Shown here piece by piece: positions 12,869-24,593 of a stretch of DNA of 64,000 nucleotides. Position 1 is the stretch's first letter; every line of letters starts with the position of its first letter. The notes under the pieces are model-generated. The model searched no databases, was not told the origin of the DNA, and was given only the letters and a program-made list of their open reading frames with translations. Position numbers and translations under genes: made by a program. The stretch spans positions 186,001 to 250,000 of the forward strand of contig NZ_JAOCAH010000002.1 in assembly GCF_029839275.1 (NCBI RefSeq), in the 5' to 3' direction. Source of the DNA: Pseudomonas sp. GD03944. Its GTDB lineage: Bacteria > Pseudomonadota > Gammaproteobacteria > Pseudomonadales > Pseudomonadaceae.

Positions 12869-14084
12869 GAGTCACCTCCTCGGTGCCCTGTCCTTCGAGG
12901 AAATCCGATTCGTCGAAGTCGACGTCTTCACTACCCAGCACCGTACGACGCTCCCATTCGATACGCAGCAGCAGCGCCAGGCTGACGCAGCAGATGACCA
13001 GCGAGCTGCCGCCGTAGCTGAGGAACGGCAGGGTCAGGCCCTTGGTGGGCAGCAGACCGATGTTCACGCCGATGTTGATCAGGAACTGGCCGATCCACAG
13101 GAACGCCAGGCCGTAGGCGACGTAGGCGGCGAAGAATTGCTTGGCCTTCTCGGCCCACAGGCCGATGTACAGGGCGCGCACGCTGACGAAGACGAACAGG
13201 CCGACCGTGGCCAGGGCGCCGATCATGCCCAGTTCCTCGGCCAGCACGGCGAACACGAAGTCGGTATGCGCTTCCGGCAGGTAGAACTGTTTCTGGATGC
13301 TGTTGCCCAGGCCGACACCGAACCATTCGCCGCGGCCAAAGGCGATCAGCGCCTGGGTCAGCTGGTAGCCGGAGCCGAACTGGTCGGCCCAGGGATCGGT
13401 GAAGGTGATCAGGCGTTGCAGTCGGTACTCCTGGGTCTGCACCAGCACGAACACCGCGCCCACGGCCAGGGCCACCATCAGGCTGAAGCGGAACAGGCCC
13501 ACCCCGCCGAGGAACAACATCGCCGCCGCCGCGCCCATCATCACCACGGTGGCACCGAAGTCGGGTTCCAGCAGCAGCAGGCCCGCCATCGGCAGCAGCA
13601 CGACGAAGGGTTTGAAGAAGCCGGCCCAGCTTTCGCGTACTTCTTCCTGACGACGCACCAGGTAGGCGGCCAGGTAGATAATCACGAAGACCTTGGCGAT
13701 TTCCGACGGCTGCACGTTGAACATGCCGAAGCCGATCCAGCGCATCGAACCGTTCACTTCGCGACCGATGCCCGGCACCAGCACCAGCACCAGCAGGCCG
13801 AACGCCGCCAGCAGCAGCATCCAGCTGAAGCGCTGCCAGGTGGCCAGGGGCACCATCAGCACCACGCCCGCCGCGCCCAGGCCGATCAGCAGATAGATCA
13901 GGTGGCGGATCATGTAGTACAGCGGGCTGCCGGCATTCACCGCCGCCACTTCGGTGGAGGCCGAGGAAATCATCACCAGGCCCATGCCCAGCAACGCCAG
14001 GCAACCGGCCAGCAGCGGGAAGTCCATGTCCAGGCCACGGCGGCTGAACAGCGGGGACGGATAGGGACGCAGGAAGGCGAGCAT
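12858..14084 (-). CDS. ftsW: Septal peptidoglycan glycosyltransferase FtsW
   Basis: FtsW is a SEDS-family polymerase that works with FtsI to make septal peptidoglycan. The 408-residue protein is almost entirely hydrophobic, with about ten membrane segments. It shows family motifs MRWIGFGMFNVQPSEIAK and the conserved VNIGVNIGLLPTKGLTLPFLSYGG. The C-terminal tail is acidic and cytoplasmic (EDVDFDESDF). The start is the ATG at 14084, which overlaps the murD stop as TGATG. The 42 codons upstream would sit inside murD and lack SEDS similarity. Confidence 0.97.
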   Translation of the reverse strand: MLAFLRPYPSPLFSRRGLDMDFPLLAGCLALLGMGLVMISSASTEVAAVNAGSPLYYMIRHLIYLLIGLGAAGVVLMVPLATWQRFSWMLLLAAFGLLVLVLVPGIGREVNGSMRWIGFGMFNVQPSEIAKVFVIIYLAAYLVRRQEEVRESWAGFFKPFVVLLPMAGLLLLEPDFGATVVMMGAAAAMLFLGGVGLFRFSLMVALAVGAVFVLVQTQEYRLQRLITFTDPWADQFGSGYQLTQALIAFGRGEWFGVGLGNSIQKQFYLPEAHTDFVFAVLAEELGMIGALATVGLFVFVSVRALYIGLWAEKAKQFFAAYVAYGLAFLWIGQFLINIGVNIGLLPTKGLTLPFLSYGGSSLVICCVSLALLLRIEWERRTVLGSEDVDFDESDFLEGQGTEEVTHVR

Positions 14085-15433
14085 CAGGCGAGCGCCTCCA
14101 CCGCTTGGGCGAACAGGCGCCCGCGTTCTTCGAAATTCTTGAACATGTCCAGGCTGGCGCAGGCCGGCGACAGCAGCACCGCATCGCCCGGCTCGGCCAG
14201 TTCGGCGCACTGCTGGACGGCTTTATCGAGGGTATGCACGCGGATCAGCAGTACGCCGGCGCCTGCCAGCGACTCGCCCAGGCGTTCGGCATCACGGCCC
14301 AGCAGCACCACCGCGCGGCAGTAACGACCAACCGGGGCGCTCAGGGCAGAGAAATCAGCACCCTTGCCATCGCCACCGGCGATCAGCACCAGCTTGCCGG
14401 CGATATCCGCACCCAGGCCTTCGATGGCGGCCAGGGCAGCGCCTACATTGGTGGCCTTGGAATCGTCGTAGTAGTTGGCGCCCTGGCGCTCGCCCACCCA
14501 CTGGCAGCGGTGCGGCAGACCGGTGAAGGTTTTCAGGGTGTCGAGCATGGCGGCCATCGGCAGGCCGACGGCATGACCAAGCGCCAATGCTGCCAGGGCA
14601 TTGGACTGGTTGTGCGCGCCACGCACCTTGAGTGCCGAGACCGGCAGCAAGGTGTCGAATTGATACGCCAGGTACTTCTCGCCGTTCTCTTCCAGCAGGC
14701 CGAAGCGCTTGAAGTCAGGCTTGCCCAGGCCGAAGGTCCAGCACGGCACCTGGTCGGCGATCAGCGGACGGGACAGCGCGTCATCACGGTTCACCACGAC
14801 CTGACGCGCGCCACGGAAAATACGGTGCTTGGCCAGGTGGTACTGCGGCAGGCCGTCGTAGCGGTCCATGTGGTCTTCGCTGACGTTCAGGCAGGTCGCC
14901 ACTTCAGCGTTGAGCTGGTCGGTGGTTTCCAGCTGGAAGCTCGACAGCTCCATGACGTACAGCTCGACATCGTCCGCCAGCAGGTCCAGCGCAGGCGTGC
15001 CCAGGTTGCCACCCACGGCAACCCGCTTGCCCGCTGCCGCCGCCATCTCGCCCACCAGGGTGGTGACGGTGCTCTTGGCGTTGGAGCCGGTGATGGCGAT
15101 GATCGGTGCCTTGGCGTGGCGCGCGAACAGGTCGATGTCGCCCGAAATCTTCACCCCACGGCGCGCCGCTTCCTGCAAGGCAGGCGTGGCCACGGCCAGG
15201 CCGGGGCTGACCAGCAGCTCGCTGGCACGGCAGAGGAACTCCACGTCCAGCTCGCCGCAACGCACTTCCACCTGCGGGAACTGTTCACGCAAGGTGCTCA
15301 GCTCCGGCGGGTTCGCACGCGTATCGGCCACGGCAAAGCGCACGCCCTGACGCGCCAGGAAGCGCACCAGGGACATGCCGCTCTTGCCGAGGCCGACAAC
15401 GATGCGGAAGTGGTCAGAAGCGATCAGGCTCAT
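14084..15433 (-). CDS. murD: UDP-MurNAc-L-alanine--D-glutamate ligase MurD
   Basis: MurD adds D-glutamate to UDP-MurNAc-L-Ala in the cytoplasm. The 449 residues show the N-terminal Rossmann-like VVGLGKSGMSLVRFL (12-26), the ATP-binding loop GSNAKSTVTTL (116-126), and the C-terminal DDSKATNVGAALAAIEGL motif. The loop reads GSNAKST rather than GSNGKST; I recall the same in other pseudomonads, so I do not treat it as a defect. It begins 7 bp after the mraY stop and overlaps ftsW by 1 nt. Confidence 0.97.
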   Translation of the reverse strand: MSLIASDHFRIVVGLGKSGMSLVRFLARQGVRFAVADTRANPPELSTLREQFPQVEVRCGELDVEFLCRASELLVSPGLAVATPALQEAARRGVKISGDIDLFARHAKAPIIAITGSNAKSTVTTLVGEMAAAAGKRVAVGGNLGTPALDLLADDVELYVMELSSFQLETTDQLNAEVATCLNVSEDHMDRYDGLPQYHLAKHRIFRGARQVVVNRDDALSRPLIADQVPCWTFGLGKPDFKRFGLLEENGEKYLAYQFDTLLPVSALKVRGAHNQSNALAALALGHAVGLPMAAMLDTLKTFTGLPHRCQWVGERQGANYYDDSKATNVGAALAAIEGLGADIAGKLVLIAGGDGKGADFSALSAPVGRYCRAVVLLGRDAERLGESLAGAGVLLIRVHTLDKAVQQCAELAEPGDAVLLSPACASLDMFKNFEERGRLFAQAVEALA

Positions 15434-15440
15434 TCGTTCC

Positions 15441-16523
15441 TCAACGCAGCTTCAGGGTGGCAAGGCCGATCAGCACCAGAATCACGGTGATGATCCAGAA
15501 ACGTACGATCACGCGCGGCTCCGGCCAGCCTTTGAGTTCAAAGTGGTGGTGAATCGGCGCCATGCGGAACACGCGCTTGCCGGTCAGCTTGAAGCTGGCG
15601 ACCTGGATGATCACCGACAGGGTTTCCATCACGAACACGCCACCCATGATGAACAGCACGACTTCCTGGCGGACGATCACGGCGATGGTGCCCAGTGCAG
15701 CCCCGAGGGCCAGTGCACCGACGTCGCCCATGAAGACCTGCGCCGGGTAGGTGTTGAACCACAGGAAACCGAGGCCGGCACCGACCAGCGCGGCGCAGAA
15801 CACGATCAGCTCACCGGAGCCGGCGACATAGGGGATCAGCAGGTATTCGGCGAAATTCACGTTGCCCGACAGGTAGCAGAAGATGCCCAGGGCGCCGCCG
15901 ACCATCACGGTGGGCAGGATCGCCAGGCCATCCAGGCCGTCAGTCAGGTTGACCGCGTTGCTCGAGCCGACGATCACGAAATAGGTCAGGACCACGAAAC
16001 CGATGCCCAGCGGAATGCTCACGTCTTTGAGCAGCGGCAGGATCAGGGTGGTTTCCACCGGGCTCTGCGCAGTCATATAAAGGAAGATCGCCGCGCCCAG
16101 GCCGAACACCGACTGCCAGAAGTACTTCCAGCGGCTCGGCAGGCCACGGGAGTTCTTCTCGATCACCTTGCGGTAGTCGTCGACCCAGCCAATGGCACCG
16201 AACAGCAGGGTGACGATCAGCACCACCCACACGTAGCGGTTGGACAGGTCGGCCCAGAGCAGCGTGCTGACCGCAATGGCGGATAGGATCAGCGCTCCGC
16301 CCATGGTCGGCGTGCCCTTCTTCGACAGGTGCGACTGCGGACCGTCGTTGCGCACGGCCTGGCCGATCTGACGGATCTGCAGGGTGCGGATCATCCACGG
16401 CCCGAGCCACAGCGACAGCGCCAATGCAGTCAGCACCCCCAGAATGCCGCGCAGGGTCAGGTACTGGAATACGGCGAAACCCTTGTGGAACTGTTGCAGG
16501 TACTCGGCCAGCAGCAGCAGCAT
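15441..16523 (-). CDS. mraY: Phospho-N-acetylmuramoyl-pentapeptide-transferase MraY
   Basis: MraY transfers phospho-MurNAc-pentapeptide to undecaprenyl phosphate to form lipid I. It is an integral inner-membrane enzyme of 360 residues with about ten membrane helices. Family motifs visible are [13 protein letters not shown], the aspartate pair in [38 protein letters not shown] and the histidine cluster [14 protein letters not shown]. Its ATG (16523) directly follows the murF stop (16524), and murD follows after 7 bp. Confidence 0.98.
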   Translation of the reverse strand: MLLLLAEYLQQFHKGFAVFQYLTLRGILGVLTALALSLWLGPWMIRTLQIRQIGQAVRNDGPQSHLSKKGTPTMGGALILSAIAVSTLLWADLSNRYVWVVLIVTLLFGAIGWVDDYRKVIEKNSRGLPSRWKYFWQSVFGLGAAIFLYMTAQSPVETTLILPLLKDVSIPLGIGFVVLTYFVIVGSSNAVNLTDGLDGLAILPTVMVGGALGIFCYLSGNVNFAEYLLIPYVAGSGELIVFCAALVGAGLGFLWFNTYPAQVFMGDVGALALGAALGTIAVIVRQEVVLFIMGGVFVMETLSVIIQVASFKLTGKRVFRMAPIHHHFELKGWPEPRVIVRFWIITVILVLIGLATLKLR

Positions 16524-17903
16524 TTAGTGACTCTCCCCAGATACGCCACAGAGCGCCGCCACGATGTTTTCCATCGCGGCGCTGCGTGAACCTTTAATTA
16601 GAATGGTGGTGTCGCCCTGCTCGGCGCGAAGCGCTTCGATCAGGCTGGCTTGATCGGCAAAATGCCGGCCATTTTCGCCAAAAGCTTCGATTGCACGGGC
16701 CATCTGTGGCCCTACGGCGTAGAACGCGGATACCTTGCCGACGGCGTAGCTGCCCACCTCGCGGTGCGCCTGCTCGGCCCAGGCACCCAACTCGCCCATG
16801 TCCCCCAGCACCAGGACGGTGCGACCGGGAAACCCGGCGAGTATATCAATGCCGGCACGCATCGACGCCGGGTTGGCGTTGTAGGTGTCGTCGATGACCC
16901 GCACGCCGTTCGGCGCCAGCTGCGCAACGGCGCGGCCCTTGACCGGTTGCAGGTTTTCCAGCCCGGCCTTGATGTCGACCAGCGGTACGCTCAGGGCCGA
17001 CGCCGCGGCAGCAGCCGACAGGGCATTGGCCACGTTATGCGCACCCAGCAGGTTGAGCTGGACACGGGCCTGGCCGGTGGCGCAATGCAGGGTGAATGCC
17101 GAGCAACCGCGGGCATCGCGCTCGATGTCGCTGGCGTGGAAATCCGCCTGCGGGTCGTTCAGCGAAAAGCTCAGTACGCGCTTGTCGCCGGCGCGGGCTT
17201 TCCAGGTGGCGAAGGCCGCGTCGTCCAGGTTGAGCACGGCGACACCGTTCTCGCCCAGGCCTTCGAGGATCTCGCCCTTGGCCAGGACAATCTTGTCCGG
17301 GCCGCCGAACTCGCCGACATGGGCGGTCCCGGCGTTGGTGATGATGGCGACATGGGGCTGGGTCAGGCCGACGGTGTAGGCGATTTCGCCCACGCGCGAT
17401 GCGCCCAGCTCGATGACCGCACCCTTGTGCTCGGCGCCCAGCTCCAGCAGGGTGAGCGGCGCGCCCAGGTCGTTGTTCAGGTTGCCACGGGTGGCGAGCA
17501 CGGCATTGCCCTGCTCGGTGAACGCAGTACGCAGGATACTGGCCAACATTTCCTTGACGGTGGTCTTGCCACTGGAACCGGTGACGGCCGCCAGCGGGCC
17601 GCCGTAGGCCTGGCGGTTCAGCGCACCCAGTTGGCCCAGGGCCTGACGGGTATCGCGCACCAGCAGTTGCGGCAGCGGCGCACCGGCCACTTCGCGCTCG
17701 ACCAGGGCGGCCACGGCGCCCTTGGCCGCCACGTCCGCCAGGTAGTCGTGCCCGTCGAAACGCGGCCCGGTCAGGGCGATGAACAACTGGCCCGGCTTGA
17801 TGCCACGGCTGTCGGTGCTGACGGCGTCGAACACCCGATCTTCACCGATCAGGCGCGCATCCAAGGCCACGACCACCTCGCTCAAACGCAGCGGCTTAAG
17901 CAT
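16524..17903 (-). CDS. murF: UDP-MurNAc-tripeptide--D-Ala-D-Ala ligase MurF
   Basis: MurF adds the D-Ala-D-Ala dipeptide to complete the UDP-MurNAc-pentapeptide. The 459-residue protein has STDSRGIKPGQLFIAL in the substrate domain, the ATP loop GSSGKTT (109-115), TNAGTAHVGEFGG, and VIDDTYNANPASMRAGIDIL in the C-terminal part. Its start overlaps the murE end by 8 nt and it abuts mraY. Length and motifs are typical. Confidence 0.98.
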   Translation of the reverse strand: MLKPLRLSEVVVALDARLIGEDRVFDAVSTDSRGIKPGQLFIALTGPRFDGHDYLADVAAKGAVAALVEREVAGAPLPQLLVRDTRQALGQLGALNRQAYGGPLAAVTGSSGKTTVKEMLASILRTAFTEQGNAVLATRGNLNNDLGAPLTLLELGAEHKGAVIELGASRVGEIAYTVGLTQPHVAIITNAGTAHVGEFGGPDKIVLAKGEILEGLGENGVAVLNLDDAAFATWKARAGDKRVLSFSLNDPQADFHASDIERDARGCSAFTLHCATGQARVQLNLLGAHNVANALSAAAAASALSVPLVDIKAGLENLQPVKGRAVAQLAPNGVRVIDDTYNANPASMRAGIDILAGFPGRTVLVLGDMGELGAWAEQAHREVGSYAVGKVSAFYAVGPQMARAIEAFGENGRHFADQASLIEALRAEQGDTTILIKGSRSAAMENIVAALCGVSGESH

Positions 17904-19358
17904 GGGCCACCTCCCACGCAGCGAGGGCCTTGGCGGCCTCGTCGAGATCGGAGAAAGGCTGGCGAACGCCGTTCACTTCCTGATAGTCCTCGTGCCCCTT
18001 GCCAGCCAGCACCAGCACGTCTTCGGCGGTGGACTCGGCAATCAGTTGGGCGATGGCAACGCCACGGCCATGGACGAAACGCACGCCCTGCGCCGAGGTG
18101 AAACCGGGGCGAATGTCGTCGAAAATCTGCGCAGGGCTTTCGCTGCGCGGGTTGTCATCGGTCACCAGCACCGCATCAGCCAGGCGCTCGGCCACACCGG
18201 CCATCAGCGGGCGCTTGCCGCGATCGCGATCGCCACCGCAGCCGAACAGGCACAGCAGGCGCCCCTGAACGTGAGGACGCAGGGCCTCGAGCACCTTTTC
18301 CAGGGCATCCGGGGTGTGGGCGTAGTCGACCACCACCAGCGGCTTGCCGTGCCCACCGAGGCGCTGCATGCGGCCGACCGGGCCCTGCAAGTTCGGCAGC
18401 ACCTTGAGAATCTCGTCCAGCGGGTAGTCCATCGCCAACAGCGCACCGACCACCGCCAACAGGTTGCTCAAATTGAACCGACCGAGCAGCGAACTGCGCA
18501 GACGGCCTTCGCCGCGCGGCGTGACCAGGGTGGCGCGTACGCCCAGGTCGTCGAACTGGGCGTCATGGCAATACAGGTAGGCGCTCTCGTCTTCCAGGCT
18601 GTAGCTGATCAGGCGGGAGTCGTGCTCGGCCTGTGCCAGTTGACGACCGAAGGCATCATCCAGGTTGATGACGCGGCAGCGCAGACCCGACCAGGCGAAC
18701 AGCGCGGCCTTGGCCTCGCCGTAGGCCTCCATCGAGCCGTGATAATCCAGGTGGTCGCGGGACAGGTTGGTGAACACCGCGACGTCGAACTCCAGGGCCG
18801 CGACGCGGCGCTGGTGCAGGCCATGGGACGACACTTCCATGGCCACGGCACGGGCACCGGCCTTTTTCAGGTCCGCCAGGGTGGCCTGCACGCCAATGGG
18901 ATCAGGCGTGGTGTGGCGACCCAGCTCGAGGGCGTTGTAGAAGCCGTTGCCCAGGGTGCCGACGATGCCACAGCGCTCGCCCAGCAGATCCAGGGCCTGG
19001 GCCAGCAGCTGGCTGACGCTGGTCTTGCCGTTGGTGCCGGTGATCCCCACCAGGTGCACGCCACGGCTTGGCTCGCCATAGAAACGGCCGGCGATGGCGG
19101 ACAGCTGGCCGGCCAGTCCCTTGATCGCGACCAGTTCGGCACTGCTGGCCGTCATGTCGGCAGCGCCTTCGGCCTCGTAGGCCACGGCGGCGGCACCCCG
19201 GGCGATTGCGTCGGCAATGTGCACGCGACCGTCCTGCTGGGTGCCGGGCACGGCCAGGAACAGGTCACCCGGACGCACCTTGCGGCTGTCCAGGGTCAGT
19301 TCACGAATCAGCACGGCACTGGAGGCTTGCGGCAGGAGTTGATTAAGCGGCATGGGCA

Positions 19359-19359
<1 letters not shown>
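17896..19359 (-). CDS. murE: UDP-MurNAc-L-Ala-D-Glu--meso-DAP ligase MurE
   Basis: MurE adds the third amino acid of the stem peptide. The 487 residues include LTLDSRKVRPGDLFLAVPG in the substrate domain, the P-loop GTNGKTS (108-114), and the DNPRSE motif near residue 404. DNPR marks enzymes that use meso-diaminopimelate rather than lysine, as expected in a Gram-negative. Two starts are possible (19359, MPMPLNQ, or 19353, MPLNQ). The first forms a TGATG junction with the ftsI stop, so I prefer it. It overlaps murF by 8 nt. Confidence 0.97.
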
Positions 19360-21408
<2,049 letters not shown>

Positions 21409-21412
<4 letters not shown>

Positions 21413-22356
21413 CGCAACTTCTCCGCAACACGCATGACCGCGCTACGGGAGCGCGGGTTGGCTTTCAGCTCGGCCTCGGAGGCGAACTGTGGCTTGCCGA
21501 TCAGCTTGAGACGCGGCTCGAAGGCCTTGGGAATGATTGGCAGGTCGCGGGGCAGCTTGTCCATCTCACCCTTGGCATGCTTGCGCATGAAGAGTTTGAC
21601 GATGCGGTCTTCCAGCGAATGGAAGCTGATGACGACCAGACGGCCACCGACCTCGAGGTTATCCAGCGCCGCCTCAAGGCCACGCTCCAGATCACCCAGC
21701 TCGTTATTGATATGAATGCGCAGCCCCTGGAAGGCGCGGGTGGCCGGATTCTTGCCCTTTTCCCAGGCCGGGTTGGCCACGGTCAGGACATTGGCCAGGT
21801 CGGCGGTGCGCTCGAACGGCTGCTCGGCACGACGCTGCACCACGACACGGGCCATGCGCTTGGCGAAACGCTCTTCGCCGTATTCCTTGAATACGCGGGC
21901 AATCTCTTCTTCGCTGGCACTGGCAATGAACTGCGCGGCACTGACGCCGCGATCCGGGTCCATGCGCATGTCCAGCGGGCCATCGTTCAGGAAACTGAAG
22001 CCGCGCTCGGCGTCATCCAGCTGCGGCGAAGACACACCCAGGTCCAGCAGAATGCCGTTGACCTTGCCCGCCAGGCCGCGGACAACGACTTCGTCGCCAA
22101 GTTCCGCAAAACTGCGCTGCACAACGACAAAGCGGCCGTCTTCGGCCGCCAGCGCATTTCCTGTCGCAATTGCGAGGGGATCTTTATCGAACCCCAGTAG
22201 GCGACCGTCTGGCCCGAGCCGCTCCAGGATCAGGCGGCTATGTCCGCCGCGCCCGAACGTGCCGTCCAGGTAGCAGCCATCGGCGCGCAAGGCCAGGCCT
22301 TCGACGGCCTCCTCGAGCAGCACGGTGATATGGCTATAGGCGCTGGTCATGGTCAC
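21409..22356 (-). CDS. rsmH: 16S rRNA m4C1402 methyltransferase RsmH
   Basis: RsmH (MraW) N4-methylates C1402 in the ribosomal P site of 16S rRNA using SAM. The 315 residues start with [13 protein letters not shown] and contain the SAM-binding [15 protein letters not shown] (about 29-43), [18 protein letters not shown], and [16 protein letters not shown]. The C-terminal [17 protein letters not shown] is also typical. It overlaps mraZ and ftsL by 4 nt each, so it is a coupled second gene of the dcw operon. Confidence 0.98.
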
Positions 22357-22808
22357 AGGATCAGGTCACGTAGTTCGTCGGACAAAGCACCCGGTTGCTT
22401 GATGGCCGCCAGATCGGCATCGGCCACGGCATTCCAGGCATCTTCATCCCACAGTTGAAATTTATTGAGTTGGCCAACCAGCATTGCGCGCTTGTCCAGC
22501 TTGGCGTACTCACGCAGGCGGGGTGGAACCAGGAAGCGGCCACTGGCATCCAGCTCCAGGTCGACGGCATTACCGATCAGCAGACGTTGCAGGCGGCGGT
22601 TCTCTTCGCGGAAAGAGGCCAGCTCGCGCAGCTTGTTCTCGATCAGTTCCCATTCGGCCAGGGGATAGACGCACAGGCAGGGGTCAACGGCATCGATGGT
22701 CACGATAAGCTGGCCGGCACAACGCGAAACGAGCTCATCACGATACCGACTCGGCATCGCGAGGCGCCCTTTGGCGTCGAGACTGATGGCGTTAGCTCCG
22801 CGAAACAC
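22353..22808 (-). CDS. mraZ: Transcriptional regulator MraZ
   Basis: MraZ is the first gene of the dcw operon and in E. coli a DNA-binding repressor of its own promoter. The 151-residue protein has two SpoVT/AbrB-like swapped-hairpin halves. The first starts [21 protein letters not shown] and the second contains [20 protein letters not shown]. Both carry the conserved LDAxGRxxxP pattern. It is preceded at 22839-22872 by four TGG repeats spaced one helical turn apart, fitting autoregulation. It overlaps rsmH by 4 nt. Confidence 0.97.
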   Translation of the reverse strand: MFRGANAISLDAKGRLAMPSRYRDELVSRCAGQLIVTIDAVDPCLCVYPLAEWELIENKLRELASFREENRRLQRLLIGNAVDLELDASGRFLVPPRLREYAKLDKRAMLVGQLNKFQLWDEDAWNAVADADLAAIKQPGALSDELRDLIL

Positions 22809-22838
22809 GCTGCGCTCCCCTCTGATTAGCTATCCATG

Positions 22839-22872
22839 CCCAAAAAAACCCACTTCATGCCACTTTTTACCA
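22839..22872 (-). promoter_or_regulatory. MraZ-type operator: four TGG repeats at exact 10-bp spacing
   Basis: On the minus strand the motifs TGGT (22872-22869), TGGC (22862-22859), TGGG (22852-22849) and TGGG (22842-22839) occur at exactly 10-bp intervals, with A/T-rich spacers. The central two read AAAGTGG and GAAGTGG. Known MraZ sites are tandem TGGG or AAAGTGG repeats upstream of mraZ. The array lies just downstream of the predicted start point and 31 bp before the mraZ ATG, a position suited to repression. That MraZ binds here is inferred. Confidence 0.75.
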
Positions 22873-22881
22873 CCTGCGCAC

Positions 22882-22911
22882 ACTATAGGAACGCATCCAC
22901 CCCACCGTCAA
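22882..22911 (-). promoter_or_regulatory. Sigma70 promoter of the dcw operon (Pmra)
   Basis: TTGACG (22906-22911) and TATAGT (22882-22887) are separated by 18 bp on the minus strand. The predicted start is near 22875, giving a ~67-nt leader that contains the MraZ-type boxes. It is the best promoter match between rnpB and mraZ. Confidence 0.7.
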
Positions 22912-22920
22912 GGCGCGCCA

Positions 22921-23118
22921 GAACGGAAAAATCCTTACAGGACGGAGATTTAGCGAATATTTGAGGGGTAAAAACGGAGGCTTTCGAGGGTTTTTCGAGC
23001 ACAAAAAGCAGGCAGCACAAAGCACTGAACTTCGAACTTAAAGTAGTTTGTTAAGAGTAAGAATTTTTCGATCTTAGAAAAGCGAGAGATAAAAGGCGAA
23101 ACGCGGGAAGAGAAAGGT
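22921..23118. other. A/T-rich intergenic stretch between rnpB and the mraZ promoter
   Basis: The gene-free interval between mraZ and rnpB is 310 bp. Its mraZ-proximal part holds the promoter and MraZ boxes. This remaining part is clearly richer in A/T than its surroundings. I see no credible coding frame, no clear intrinsic terminator for rnpB, and only short imperfect dyads such as TAAGA...TCTTA near 23058-23078. It may hold rnpB 3' processing signals or upstream elements for Pmra, but nothing specific can be supported. Confidence 0.5.
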
Positions 23119-23477
23119 GGAGAGTCGATCTGTAAGCCGGGTTCTGTCGAGGACAGCCATTCCTCTACGGCGTACATCACTGCACGCCTTTAGCAACCTA
23201 CCCGGTTCCAGCGCGGGCCACGCCAATGGAACCCTATTTGGTCTTGCTCCGAGTGGGGTTTGCCTAGCCACGGACTGTTACCAGCCGTGCGGTGCGCTCT
23301 TACCGCACCTTTTCACCCTTACCGGCGCCGAAGCGCTTAGGCGGTTATTTTCTGCGGCACTTTCCGTAGGCTCACGCCCCCCAGGTGTTACCTGGCACTC
23401 CGCCCTATGGAGCCCGGACTTTCCTCCCCCATGCTTCGCGGAACGAAACACGGCAGCGACTGTCCGATCGACTCTCC
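23119..23477 (-). ncRNA. rnpB: RNase P RNA (class A)
   Basis: The minus strand encodes the catalytic RNA of RNase P, which trims tRNA 5' leaders. The ends pair (GGAGAGTCGATC at the 5' end near 23477, and GATCGACTCTCC at the 3' end near 23119), forming helix P1. The hallmark GAGGAAAGTCCGGGCTCC lies near the 5' end, and the AACCCGGCTTACAGATCGA tail near the 3' end. Length (about 359 nt) fits bacterial type A. It lies between mraZ and rsmI as in other pseudomonads. The exact termini are estimated from P1 pairing. Confidence 0.95.
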
Positions 23478-23484
23478 GCCGCCA

Positions 23485-23513
23485 AGGTTAGCGGCAGCGA
23501 CACAATAGAACAA
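23485..23513 (-). promoter_or_regulatory. Sigma70 promoter of rnpB
   Basis: TTGTTC (23508-23513) and TAACCT (23485-23490) are 17 bp apart on the minus strand. The predicted start falls at about 23478, which matches the P1 5' end of the RNase P RNA. It directly abuts the rsmI stop. Confidence 0.55.
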
Positions 23514-23516
23514 GGC

Positions 23517-24389
23517 TCACGCGTCTTTCTGTCGCGCCAATGCCGCCTGGTAGAGCAGGTTCTTGCGTACCCCGGTGATCTCCGCCGCCACGGCTGCCGC
23601 GCGCTTGAGGGGCATTTCGCCCAGCAGCAGATCTAGCACCCGCATCGCTTCCGCACTGACGGCGTCTTCGTCTTCCGCCGCCTGCCAGCCCGCCACCAGT
23701 ACCACGCACTCGCCCCGCTGCTGATTGGCATCGGCCGCAACCCACGCGCACAACTCGCCCAGGGGCATGCCCTTGAGGGTCTCGAAGGTCTTGGTCAGCT
23801 CCCGCGCCAACAGCGCCGGTCGCTCATCACCAAACACGGTTCGCATGTCTTCCAGGCACTCGAGGATACGGTGCGGCGCTTCGTAGAAAATCAGCGTGCG
23901 CGGCTCTTCCTTTACCTGCTCCAGACGCGAACGGCGCCCCACGGCCTTGGCCGGCAGAAAGCCCTCGAAAATGAAACGGTCCGACGGCAGGCCTGCCGCC
24001 GACAGCGCGGCAATGAGCGCACAGGCCCCCGGCACGGGGACCACGGCGATGCCGGCCGCCCGGGCCTGGCGCACCAGGTGAAAGCCCGGGTCGGAGATCA
24101 GCGGCGTGCCGGCATCGGAGATCAGCGCCACGTCATCCCCCGCCTGCAGACGTGCGATGAAGCGGCTGCCGTGATCCCGCTCGTTATGCTCATGACAGGC
24201 AGCCAAGGGCGTGCCGATACCGAAATGCTGCATCAGACGAGCCGAGTGGCGAGTGTCCTCGGCCGCGATCAGCGCCACCTCACGAAGGATCTTCAGCGCA
24301 CGGGCGCTGATGTCGTCCAGATTGCCGATCGGCGTGGCGACCACATAAAGGGTGCCAGGAGTGGGAGTCGCCGCGCCGGTTGCAGTCAC
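23517..24389 (-). CDS. rsmI: 16S rRNA 2'-O-ribose methyltransferase RsmI
   Basis: RsmI 2'-O-methylates C1402 of 16S rRNA, the same nucleotide that RsmH N4-methylates, so both modifying genes lie within 1.2 kb here. The product is 290 residues with the tetrapyrrole-methylase-like fold. It has [17 protein letters not shown] near the N-terminus, [28 protein letters not shown] and [16 protein letters not shown] use the GTG at 24389 ([17 protein letters not shown]), 8 nt after an AGAGG site. The ATG 24 codons upstream would add residues unlike the family. It is divergent from lpoA. Confidence 0.95.
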   Translation of the reverse strand: MTATGAATPTPGTLYVVATPIGNLDDISARALKILREVALIAAEDTRHSARLMQHFGIGTPLAACHEHNERDHGSRFIARLQAGDDVALISDAGTPLISDPGFHLVRQARAAGIAVVPVPGACALIAALSAAGLPSDRFIFEGFLPAKAVGRRSRLEQVKEEPRTLIFYEAPHRILECLEDMRTVFGDERPALLARELTKTFETLKGMPLGELCAWVAADANQQRGECVVLVAGWQAAEDEDAVSAEAMRVLDLLLGEMPLKRAAAVAAEITGVRKNLLYQAALARQKDA

Positions 24390-24421
24390 AAGCCATGCCT
24401 CTTCAAATCGGGAAAGCGCGC

Positions 24422-24557
24422 ATTGTAGCCCGTTTGCGTCCGCCCCACGATTCACCACCACCGATAGATTTCCGCCCCGCTCCAGCGCCGCACAAGAGAG
24501 TTCGTGGACAGGTTCTCGCCCTTCGTCATCGCGTCACCGCCAGGGCTTGGGTACAAT
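24422..24557. promoter_or_regulatory. Divergent promoter region between rsmI and lpoA
   Basis: A minus-strand -10-like TACAAT (24422-24427) faces rsmI, and a plus-strand TACAAT (24552-24557) faces lpoA. Neither has a convincing -35 element at 16-18 bp, so they may need activators or be weak. Both positions leave short leaders of about 30 nt. Confidence 0.4.
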
Positions 24558-24593
24558 TCGACGTTCATTTGATCAAGTATCAGGAACGTTTAC

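Noticed and set aside
23027..23060. GAACTT motifs as an AlgU-type promoter for rnpB or mraZ
   Set aside because: Neither copy has a TCTGA-like element at the needed 16-17 bp, and the orientation does not point to a gene on that strand.
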